This document shows, piece by piece, positions 36,540 through 43,616 of a stretch of DNA of 64,000 nucleotides. Positions within the stretch are counted from its first letter, which is position 1. Each line of letters starts with the position of its first letter. A model generated the notes under the pieces. The model saw only the letters and a list, made by a program, of their open reading frames with translations. It made no database searches and had not been told where the DNA came from. Position numbers and translations under genes: made by a program. Location of the stretch: contig NZ_CP034451.1 of assembly GCF_003952525.1 (NCBI RefSeq), positions 62,001 through 126,000 on the forward strand, read 5' to 3'. This DNA is from Mesorhizobium sp. M3A.F.Ca.ET.080.04.2.1. Lineage in GTDB: Bacteria; Pseudomonadota; Alphaproteobacteria; Rhizobiales; Rhizobiaceae.

Positions 36540-37673
36540 GTGTCAGCTGTCGACAACAAACTTGAAAAAGACATGGTGCATCTGGCGCGGGTGGCGCTTT
36601 CGGGTCGCCCGCAGGATGTAATGACCCTGCTGCATCGCTTTGCGAAGGGGTATCGCGATAATGCGCCAGCCATGGCGCGATCTCTTGCCGATCTATTGCG
36701 CGAGGCGCCGACACGGGCTTCGCCGCTTCGCCGCCAAACCGATGCTGTCCTCCCTGTCGATGGTGACACCCGTTTTCACCTATTGCGAATCGAAGAGCAT
36801 TCGGTTCTCGACCATGAGCCGGTCTATTCGAGCGCCGTCAAAGGCGTTCTCGATACGCTTGTGGCCGAGCGCAAGGGCATTGAAAACCTGCAGAAAGCAG
36901 GGCTGGAGCCTGCACATACGGTCCTGTTCACCGGTGCCCCCGGCGTCGGCAAGACCTTGGCAGCACGGTGGCTCGCCCGCGAACTGAATCGGCCCCTTCT
37001 GATCCTCGATCTTGCGGCTGTCATGAGCAGCTATCTCGGCCGCACCGGTACCAATTTGCGACACGTTCTCGACTATGCAAAGACGCTCGACTGCGTGCTG
37101 CTGCTTGATGAGCTCGACGCGATCGCCAAGCGTCGTGACGACCGGGGGGAAATTGGCGAACTTAAAAGACTTGTCACCGTCCTGATCCAGCAGATCGACG
37201 ACTGGCCGTCGCGTGGGTTGCTGGTCGCTGCGACCAATCACCCCGACCTGCTCGACCCTGCGATCTGGCGGCGTTTCGACACCACGCTCGATTTTCCGAT
37301 TCCGGATCGTGAAGCTATTCACGCCTACCTTGCGGATGCGCTCGCTCCCATCAGCGGGCATGCGCAGAACTGGGCACAGATTTTGACGATTGCGCTGGAA
37401 GGGCAGTCGTTCAGCGACATCGATCGCGAACTTCGTGCGGTACGCCGGAAGGCGGCGCTCTCCGGCGAGCCGCTCGACGAACACCTTATAGGGCTTCTCA
37501 ATGGACAAGCGGGCAGCAAGGCGGACCGTATCGCCATCGCGGCCGAACTAGTGAATTCGGGCGTGCTGTCGCAACGCGCGGCGCACGAGGTAACCGGCGT
37601 TGCCCGAGAGACGATCCGCGCGCGGACGAAGAAAAAGCCTGTGAAGAGCAATGGCCGAGGTCACGATGGCTAA
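36540..37673 (+). CDS. AAA ATPase of a protease-associated two-gene cassette
   Basis: 377 residues from a GTG with a GAGGAAGG site. AAA core: GAPGVGKT (Walker A, residues 132-139), LLLDELDAIAKR (Walker B around 190), then ATNHPDLLDPAIWRRFD (sensor 1 and arginine finger region). The N-terminal ~100 residues are helical and probably bind a partner or substrate. A small C-terminal lid is followed by a basic tail (RARTKKKPVKS). The gene overlaps the subtilisin-like protease gene by 23 bases, so the two are translationally coupled. This AAA plus S8 protease pairing recurs in bacterial accessory islands. I infer that the ATPase unfolds or recruits substrates, or gates the protease. Confidence 0.88.
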   Translation: MSAVDNKLEKDMVHLARVALSGRPQDVMTLLHRFAKGYRDNAPAMARSLADLLREAPTRASPLRRQTDAVLPVDGDTRFHLLRIEEHSVLDHEPVYSSAVKGVLDTLVAERKGIENLQKAGLEPAHTVLFTGAPGVGKTLAARWLARELNRPLLILDLAAVMSSYLGRTGTNLRHVLDYAKTLDCVLLLDELDAIAKRRDDRGEIGELKRLVTVLIQQIDDWPSRGLLVAATNHPDLLDPAIWRRFDTTLDFPIPDREAIHAYLADALAPISGHAQNWAQILTIALEGQSFSDIDRELRAVRRKAALSGEPLDEHLIGLLNGQAGSKADRIAIAAELVNSGVLSQRAAHEVTGVARETIRARTKKKPVKSNGRGHDG

Positions 37674-39888
37674 GACGAACTTTCTTCTCGGGAAGGGCGA
37701 AAGACTGACCCAGACCGTCGTTGTGCGGTCCGGCGGCGGCCCCAAGGCGACGCCGTATACGTTTGCGCAGGCGCGCAGCCGCCTTGCACCGATGCTGGCC
37801 GACACGGTGAAGGAGATCAGGTCACTTCCTGATGAAGCGTGCCCGCAGGGTCAGGCCGTTGCGGCTGTCGTCCTCAATCCGGAGTTCATCGCCAAGTCCT
37901 ATTTTCCAACAGAGCTGTTCCGTCAGACTGGCCTGACGCCGGTCGGCAGCAAGCCGCGCCGGATTACGCCGGCCCAGCGCTCAAAAGGGCGCCCACCGGA
38001 GGAGGCCCTGACGACCGAGCTCTTCGTCATGGGGAGCAAAGAGGATTTTGCGAACTGGCAGGCGTCGATGGGAAGGGTCGTCGAAGGCACGCAGGTCGCC
38101 AAGGACCTGATGACGCTCGAAGCGATCGAAGCACAGAGCGTTGACGACAAGATCAAAGGTACGCTGCCAAAACGCGGCAACACTGTGTTCGAAGTTGTGC
38201 TCCATACCGAAGGCCTTCAGGGCGAGCAGGCCATGCTGCCCGCGTTTCGGCGATACCTTGCGGGCCTTGGTGTTGAAGCGAGCCTTGACCACCGGTTCTA
38301 TGCCGGAGGTCTGTGCTTCGTCGAAGTCGAGGCCCCGGCTGCGCTGGCAGAGCCGATCGCGCAGTTCTCGATTGTCCGCGCGGTCCGGCAGATGCCGGAG
38401 CTGCGCGTCCTGCAGCCCGCCATCCGTACGTCTGCCATCCCGTCGGCTTCGATCTCGTTGCCGCCTGAGGCCGCAGTCGATCCTTCCATTGCCGCCGTCA
38501 TCTTCGATGGCGGTCTGCCGAAATCCCATCCGCTTGGGAAATGGGCACAGGCGCGCGAGATAGCTGGCACGGGCGCTCCGATCAATGAATTCCTCGTGCA
38601 CGGGACGGGGGTGACGTCTGCGTTTCTTTTCGGCGCGATCGACCCCTCGCAGCCGCTGCCGCAACCCTACGCGAATGTCGATCACTACCGCGTCCTTGAT
38701 GGTGATCCCAGCCAGAACCTGCATGAACTTTATGAAGTGCTCGGGCGCATCAAGAACGTGCTCGACCGCAAGCACTACGACTTTGTGAATCTGAGCATCG
38801 GACCGTCTCTCACCATCGAGGATGACGATGTCCACGCCTGGACCGCTGTACTCGACGAGCGCTTCGCCCGTTCCGATACCCTTGCCGCGGTGGCTGTCGG
38901 CAACAATGGTGAAGGCGACGAAGAACTGAGTCTTAACCGCGTGCAGGTCCCGTCCGACTGCGTGAACGCTCTTGCGGTCGGTGCGGCCGACTCGCCCGGC
39001 GAAAAATGGGCGCGTGCTCCCTACAGTTCAGTCGGGCCGGGCAGGAGCCCCGGGCTTATGAAACCCGATCTCGTCGAGTTCGGCGGATCGCTGCAAAGGC
39101 CGTTCCTCGTCATCAGCGGCAGCAGCAAGCCGGGCCTTGAAGCAACCGGCGGGACTTCCTTTGCGGCGCCCAGCACATTGCGGCTGGGGGCCGGGATCAA
39201 GGCCCATTTCGGCGGCAGCATCGGGCTCCTTGCGGTCCGGGCCCTGCTTGTGCACTCGACCGAGGATTCGGAGCACCCTTACCGGGAGGTCGGCTGGGGA
39301 CGCGTCGCGCGCACGCTGGAAGACATAGTAGTGTGCGACGACGACACGATCCGCGTTATCTACCAGGGCGACATTTCGCCGACCAAATACATTCGAGCCC
39401 CGATCCCGCTGCCGGACGGCGGCATTGCCGGCAACGCCGAGATCATGGCGACGCTCGCCTACAAATGCATGACTGATCCGCACCACCCTGGCAACTACAC
39501 GAGAGCCGGGCTGGAGGTGACGTTCCGGCCGCATGACGGCAAGTTCAAGGCGGACGACCAGCTTCACCCCGATTCAAAAAGCTTCTTCTCCAGCATCCGT
39601 TCGGGCGGGGAGGAAGAGGAGTTGCGGCGCGATGCTTGGAAATGGGAAAACTGCCTGCACGCCCGCCGAGCCTTCCGGGGGGCGAGCCTGCGCAATCCGT
39701 GCTTTGACATCCACTACAATTCTCGGCTCGAAGGCCGGAACTTTACGCCCGCTGAAAAGCTGCCCTATGCTCTGGCCGTGACAGTGCGGGCAAAAGGCAT
39801 TGCGGATTTCTACGACCAGGTTGTACGCAAGTACGCAACCCAGCTGGAGCCGCTGCGGCCCGTCGTGGAAATACCGATCAGAACCTGA
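37651..39888 (+). CDS. Subtilisin-like S8 serine protease
   Basis: 745 residues; an internal ATG at 37666 (MAKTNFLLGKGER) that overlaps the ATPase stop is an equally good start. The catalytic triad is intact: Asp in VIFDGGLP (residue 286), His in LVHGTGVTSA (317), Ser in GGTSFAAPST (503), with the oxyanion Asn plausible in AVGNNGEGD. There is no signal peptide, so the enzyme should act in the cytoplasm. The N-terminal ~270 residues and C-terminal ~200 residues flank the protease and have no family I can name. With the upstream AAA ATPase it forms a cassette likely to cleave proteins on a trigger. Its stop lies 5 bp from the stop of the convergent metalloprotease gene. Confidence 0.9.
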   Translation: MAEVTMAKTNFLLGKGERLTQTVVVRSGGGPKATPYTFAQARSRLAPMLADTVKEIRSLPDEACPQGQAVAAVVLNPEFIAKSYFPTELFRQTGLTPVGSKPRRITPAQRSKGRPPEEALTTELFVMGSKEDFANWQASMGRVVEGTQVAKDLMTLEAIEAQSVDDKIKGTLPKRGNTVFEVVLHTEGLQGEQAMLPAFRRYLAGLGVEASLDHRFYAGGLCFVEVEAPAALAEPIAQFSIVRAVRQMPELRVLQPAIRTSAIPSASISLPPEAAVDPSIAAVIFDGGLPKSHPLGKWAQAREIAGTGAPINEFLVHGTGVTSAFLFGAIDPSQPLPQPYANVDHYRVLDGDPSQNLHELYEVLGRIKNVLDRKHYDFVNLSIGPSLTIEDDDVHAWTAVLDERFARSDTLAAVAVGNNGEGDEELSLNRVQVPSDCVNALAVGAADSPGEKWARAPYSSVGPGRSPGLMKPDLVEFGGSLQRPFLVISGSSKPGLEATGGTSFAAPSTLRLGAGIKAHFGGSIGLLAVRALLVHSTEDSEHPYREVGWGRVARTLEDIVVCDDDTIRVIYQGDISPTKYIRAPIPLPDGGIAGNAEIMATLAYKCMTDPHHPGNYTRAGLEVTFRPHDGKFKADDQLHPDSKSFFSSIRSGGEEEELRRDAWKWENCLHARRAFRGASLRNPCFDIHYNSRLEGRNFTPAEKLPYALAVTVRAKGIADFYDQVVRKYATQLEPLRPVVEIPIRT

Positions 39889-39893
39889 ACCTG

Positions 39894-40448
39894 CTACGAA
39901 TAAACGGCGGCGCGGCGCATGCGGATGTAGGCGCCGCTCATGTTCAGCCGAAGCTGCAGCATCTGCTCGCTCACGCCGTAGAGATGTTGCGCTTCATCCG
40001 TAAGCCTCCGGCGCAGCACATGCATCGCGCCCTCGTCCGTCAGCAGCAACACACCGGCGAGGAAGTCTGCTTCGGCCTCGATACCGCGGTCGTGCGTCCG
40101 TTCGCCGTCGATCGTCAGCGGCGGTGTGAAGCCGTGGCCGAGAAAGCAGTGCGCGAGTTCATGGCAGATGTTGCTGCGCTGCCGGTGCTCATGGTGCTTG
40201 TCGTTGTGCAGAATGGCTGTCTGGCCGCCACGCGGCACGGTCACCGCCGAGAAGAACTTCCGGTTTTCACCATGCAGAAAAGGGGAGTCCGGCTCGACCT
40301 CGCTCAGCTTGAGCAGACGGATGTCAAAGCGGGCGCAGACTTGGACCGGTTCGATAGGACAGATCGGCGTCAGACCGACCTTTTCCCGGACCCGGGCGGC
40401 GATACGTTTGGCCTCTGCCTTAAATCCGTGCCTGAACTTCAATGTCAA
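39894..40448 (-). CDS. ImmA/IrrE-family zinc metallopeptidase
   Basis: 184 residues, starting at a TTG at 40448 that overlaps the XRE gene stop. The HELAHCFLGH motif gives the H-E-x-x-H zinc site, with a later acidic EAEADFLAG providing the third ligand, as in ImmA/IrrE proteases. Family members cleave a cognate XRE repressor to induce a neighbouring mobile-element or defence operon. Here the repressor partner is the adjacent XRE gene and the divergent ubiquitin-like operon at 40919 is the likely controlled target. The non-ATG start may keep levels low. Confidence 0.88.
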   Translation of the reverse strand: MTLKFRHGFKAEAKRIAARVREKVGLTPICPIEPVQVCARFDIRLLKLSEVEPDSPFLHGENRKFFSAVTVPRGGQTAILHNDKHHEHRQRSNICHELAHCFLGHGFTPPLTIDGERTHDRGIEAEADFLAGVLLLTDEGAMHVLRRRLTDEAQHLYGVSEQMLQLRLNMSGAYIRMRRAAVYS

Positions 40449-40789
40449 TCATCCCGCAGCTTCTTGTAGGTACTGATGACGATATCCTCCATGAGCTTCG
40501 CCTTATCCCCGGACAGCTTCGGATCGGCGCGCAGCAAGGCGGTGATACGCGCGATCGGTTCAGCTTCTTGCTGACCTGCGCGCGGGATAAACATCTCGGC
40601 CTTAAGATTCGACCATGTCAGTAGGGCCGCTAATCCGTTGACGTCAGGCTTGGCACCCTGTCCGATCCTGGACAGGGTCGATGCGTTAACCCCTGCCTCC
40701 TCGGCGACCTCCTTCCACGTCATCTGGCGACCAAGACGCGCGGCGTTGAGCGCCGCGTAGAAGGCTTCGCTGTCGAAGTGGTCGGTCAT
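40445..40789 (-). CDS. XRE-family helix-turn-helix repressor
   Basis: 114 residues. An N-terminal XRE helix-turn-helix is visible (MTWKEVAEEAGVNASTLSRIGQGAKPD), and the C-terminal ~50 residues are helical (KAKLMEDIVISTYKKLRDD). It is transcribed divergently from the ubiquitin-like operon and overlaps the downstream ImmA/IrrE gene by 4 bases. The shared 129-bp spacer carries two palindromic ATTGCGA-type sites, which are the expected operators. Together the pair resembles the ImmR/ImmA switch of ICEBs1. Confidence 0.88.
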   Translation of the reverse strand: MTDHFDSEAFYAALNAARLGRQMTWKEVAEEAGVNASTLSRIGQGAKPDVNGLAALLTWSNLKAEMFIPRAGQQEAEPIARITALLRADPKLSGDKAKLMEDIVISTYKKLRDD

Positions 40790-40798
40790 CGTATCTCC

Positions 40799-40878
40799 AA
40801 TTGCGAAAATTAAATCAATTGCGAACTTGCAATTTCATCCACAAGATTATAGTATCGAATTGATTGCGAAATCGCAAT
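40799..40878. promoter_or_regulatory. Operator-like palindromes between XRE gene and ubiquitin-like operon
   Basis: Two related palindromes are visible: ATTGCGAACTTGCAAT at 40818-40833 (one mismatch pair) and ATTGCGA-AA-TCGCAAT at 40863-40878 (perfect seven-base arms). Their centres are 45 bp apart, and there is an extra half-site AATTGCGAAAATT at 40799-40811. The spacing and position between divergent starts suggest cooperative binding by the XRE repressor. A third, GC-rich palindrome GGCGCG-A-CGCGCC lies at 40890-40902, just before the ubiquitin-like gene. Confidence 0.7.
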
Positions 40879-40918
40879 CCTCCTCAAACGGCGCGACGCG
40901 CCAGAAAGATATGTACCG

Positions 40919-41188
40919 ATGAATGACCTCAATCACGAAGAGCGTCCGAAGACGGTGACCATCATCGTCAACGGCCGCAAAAAGACACTCCCGAAGAAAG
41001 AAGAGCTGACCTTTGAAGAGGTCGTTGCCCTCGCTTTCGATAATCCCCCGACCGGGGACAACATCCAGTACACCGTCCAGTACACCCGCGGTCACGGCCA
41101 CAAGCCGTCGGGCACGCTGGTCGAGGGCCAGTCGGTGAAAATCAAGGAAGGGATGGAATTCGATGTCACGTCGACTAATCGCTCTTAG
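40919..41188 (+). CDS. Ubiquitin-like beta-grasp protein (multiubiquitin-domain type), system A
   Basis: 89 residues with one beta-grasp domain: KTVTIIVNGRKKTLPKKEEL, FEEVVALAF, NIQYTVQYTRG, VKIKEGMEFDVTSTNRS. This is the pattern of the bacterial multiubiquitin domain in single-copy form. The C-terminus is TSTNRS with no terminal glycine, unusual for a modifier that is adenylated and conjugated. It overlaps the E1-like gene by 26 bases, implying stoichiometric coupled synthesis. It probably interacts with, or is activated by, the downstream ThiF-like protein. Confidence 0.82.
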   Translation: MNDLNHEERPKTVTIIVNGRKKTLPKKEELTFEEVVALAFDNPPTGDNIQYTVQYTRGHGHKPSGTLVEGQSVKIKEGMEFDVTSTNRS

Positions 41189-42335
41189 TCCGGACCTTCT
41201 CCGGATGCAGAACGAGGGTTACGACCTCGAAATACGGGGCGGCTACCTGCTCGTCAGGAACGTTCCGTATGTCGATACGTCGGGAACCGTCCGTCTCGGC
41301 ATCCTGATCTCGAAACTCGAGCTGTCCGGCGACAAGACCGTGAAGCCCACCGATCATGTCGCCTACTGGACCGGGGAGCACCCCTGCCACAGTGACGGCA
41401 GCAAGATCACGGCGATCCAGAATTCCTCAGCGCCCCAGGATTTCGGGGACGGGGTCAAGGCGGATCATACGTTTTCCGCCAAGGCGGATTATCGCGACTA
41501 CCATCACAAGATGACGACCTATATCGGCCGCATCGCCGGCGAAGCTGCCAAGGTCGATCCTCTCGCGACAGCCCGCACCTATCCGGCAATCCCGGCGGAC
41601 GACAAATCGTGCGTGTTCAAGTATGTCGACACCGCCACCAGCCGCGCCGGGATCGGGGCGGTGAACGCCAAGGTTGCCGGCCAGAAAGTCGGTATCCTCG
41701 GTATGGGCGGCACCGGCGCCTATGTATTCGACCTCGTGACGAAAACGGCTGCGGCGCAAATCCATATCTTCGACGGCGACGTGTTCTCCCAGCACAACGC
41801 CTTCCGCGCGCCGGGCGCTCCATCGCTCGAAGACCTCGAAATCAAGCCACAGAAGGTGACGTATTTCGCCGACCTCTATTCGAACATGCATAAAGGTATC
41901 GTCCCCCATGACGTCTACCTTGATGAGACGAACGTCGCGCTCCTTGACGGGCTCGATTTCGTGTTCATCTGCATCGACAGGGGGCCGGTGAAGCGGGTCG
42001 TCATCGACCGGCTTATCGCGAACGGCACACCGTTTGCCGAAGTCGGCATGGGCGTCGTTATTCACGAAGGCCAGCTTGGCGGGATCGTCCGGCTGACGAC
42101 GAGCACACCCGATACAAGGGAAGCGGCCGCACCGCATATCTCCTATGCGGACGATGACGGCGGTGCGAACGAATACGCCACCAACATCCAGATCGCGGAG
42201 CTGAATTCACTCAATGCGGTGATCGCCGTGATGGCCTGGAAGCAGCACTTCGGGATCTACAGGCAGTCCCGGCCGCATTTTTACACCGGCTATTCCATCG
42301 GTTCAGGCGAGTTCGTGCACGAGAGTGCCGCATGA
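41163..42335 (+). CDS. ThiF/E1-like adenylyltransferase with N-terminal DUF6791-like domain, system A
   Basis: 390 residues. The N-terminal ~165 residues (DHVAYWTGEHPCHSDGSKI, DYRDYHHKMTTYIGRIAGEA) form a domain I associate with DUF6791. Residues ~170-380 form the ThiF/E1 Rossmann fold: KVGILGMGGTGAY (177-185 for ATP), IFDGDVFSQHNAFR (Asp204, Asn212, Arg215 of the adenylation site), FICIDRG. The whole protein has only three cysteines (75, 150, 270), lacks the paired CxxC zinc sites of most E1 enzymes, and has no cysteine in the last 120 residues. Adenylation without a classical thioester step is therefore possible. It is middle gene of a three-gene overlapping operon with a ubiquitin-like protein and a DUF6527 protein. 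Confidence 0.85.
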   Translation: MSRRLIALSPDLLRMQNEGYDLEIRGGYLLVRNVPYVDTSGTVRLGILISKLELSGDKTVKPTDHVAYWTGEHPCHSDGSKITAIQNSSAPQDFGDGVKADHTFSAKADYRDYHHKMTTYIGRIAGEAAKVDPLATARTYPAIPADDKSCVFKYVDTATSRAGIGAVNAKVAGQKVGILGMGGTGAYVFDLVTKTAAAQIHIFDGDVFSQHNAFRAPGAPSLEDLEIKPQKVTYFADLYSNMHKGIVPHDVYLDETNVALLDGLDFVFICIDRGPVKRVVIDRLIANGTPFAEVGMGVVIHEGQLGGIVRLTTSTPDTREAAAPHISYADDDGGANEYATNIQIAELNSLNAVIAVMAWKQHFGIYRQSRPHFYTGYSIGSGEFVHESAA

Positions 42336-42769
42336 GCGGAACAAATCTCCTGACGCCCTCCTTCGTCGAGTTCATTCCCGATGAGCTGGAGGAGGGCGTC
42401 ATCTATATTTCCCGCCGCTATTCAACCGCCTTGCACCTGTGCTGCTGCGGATGCGGGCGCGAGGTCGTGACGCCGCTCAATCCCGCGAAGTGGCGACTTG
42501 TTGAAAAAGACGGGAGGGTGTCGCTGACCCCGTCCGTGGGCAACTGGAGTTTTCCCTGCCAGTCGCATTACTGGATCAGCGGCAACCGGGTTTCATGGGC
42601 GCCAGGCATGGCGCCTGAAGTCATCGCGGGCGTTCAGGCGCGCGATCGCCGCGACGCCGCCAAGCACATCCCACAGCGCCCGGGCCTTTTTGCCCGCACC
42701 TGGAGTATTGCAGCAGGAATTGGCCGGCAGTTGGTCTCCTGCTATCGCCGCTGGAAAGGCCGCTGGTAG
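42332..42769 (+). CDS. DUF6527 family protein, system A
   Basis: 145 residues, overlapping the E1-like gene by 4 bases (ATGA). Family pattern: FIPDELEEGVIYISRRY, then a Cys-rich knuckle LHLCCCGCGREVV, then SLTPSVGNW, then FPCQSHYWISGNRVSW. The C-x-C ... C-x-x-H arrangement looks like a bound zinc ion in a treble-clef or ribbon-like fold. The last ~45 residues are basic and less conserved. DUF6527 genes accompany bacterial ubiquitin-like/E1 pairs. The same domain is present in the second ubiquitin-like operon (45318-45857), so it is probably a core component, perhaps a target adaptor or E3-like factor; that role is inference. Confidence 0.8.
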   Translation: MSGTNLLTPSFVEFIPDELEEGVIYISRRYSTALHLCCCGCGREVVTPLNPAKWRLVEKDGRVSLTPSVGNWSFPCQSHYWISGNRVSWAPGMAPEVIAGVQARDRRDAAKHIPQRPGLFARTWSIAAGIGRQLVSCYRRWKGRW

Positions 42770-42794
42770 TCGAGTCGGTCCGGCCGGCTGCGCG

Positions 42795-43406
42795 CTATGC
42801 AATGTCCTTCGGCGCGGGAAACCATGGCTCTGCCTGAAGTCTTGTGCGCAGCTTGGTGACGACCAGTCCGGGTGCGCGCCATACATAGGTGGCCGCGGCC
42901 GCTTTGCCTTCTGGCGTGATCTTTTGCAGGTGCGCGACGGCGGTATCAATCGAGAACGCCTCGCCTCTTTTTACGGCATTCTTGGCGGAAAAGTTCGAGG
43001 GCATGCCGGCCCAGACGACGACGTCAAATTTCTTCTTCTTGGCCCATGCGCGAATGGCGGCCGGTATGGCCGGCACGCACTTTCGCTCAGGCTCTTTCGC
43101 ATAGTAAAACCCCATGTGATCCATGATGGTGCCCTCACGGTCACGCAGGTCGGCAATCGCGTCGGCAGGATTCTTTCGCCGGCTGATCGCATACATCACT
43201 TTGCATTCGCTGCCGTTGTCCCGGTCGATGACGAGCGTCAGCGCTCCCTTGCGGGTCTTGGAAACGCGGGAGAATTCGAGCGGCAGAACAGGGCCGTCTT
43301 CAAGCCAGTCCTCGCGCTGGTCATCAAAGGAAGGCCAGCGGTCATCCCAGATCAGCGATCCCCAGGCCAGGATTGCGATCTGCGGCGGTTTCATTTTCTC
43401 AGCCAT
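42795..43406 (-). CDS. Gamma-glutamylcyclotransferase-fold protein
   Basis: 203 residues from the ATG at 43406, with GAGG 5 bases upstream; a TTG at 43421 is an alternative. The start IAILAWGSLIWD matches the Y/W-G-S-L substrate loop of the GGCT fold. LPLEFSRVSKTR and LRDREGTIMDHMGFYY match the later strand and the D-x-x-E-G motif with the catalytic Glu (residue 91). GGCT-fold enzymes cyclise gamma-glutamyl groups, and one branch acts on gamma-glutamyl-epsilon-lysine isopeptides. The gene is on the same strand as, and 210 bp downstream of, the six-gene ubiquitin-like operon, and convergent with system A. It may be a seventh member. Substrate unknown. Confidence 0.68.
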   Translation of the reverse strand: MAEKMKPPQIAILAWGSLIWDDRWPSFDDQREDWLEDGPVLPLEFSRVSKTRKGALTLVIDRDNGSECKVMYAISRRKNPADAIADLRDREGTIMDHMGFYYAKEPERKCVPAIPAAIRAWAKKKKFDVVVWAGMPSNFSAKNAVKRGEAFSIDTAVAHLQKITPEGKAAAATYVWRAPGLVVTKLRTRLQAEPWFPAPKDIA

Positions 43407-43616
43407 CTGCGCCTCGCTCAATACATATGCAGGACAGCTTATCCGCAGAATTCAGGCTGCGCAGCCAAATCAAAATGCGGGGCGTTTCCAGAATGCGCCG
43501 TGAGGGTGATCGGCAACCGCTATAATGGTGGCCATTAGGACCATCGAGCCCCGGATCTTGACCAAAATGCTGGTGCCTTCAATCCCGTGTGCTTAGCCGA
43601 TCAGTCCCTACTGCCT

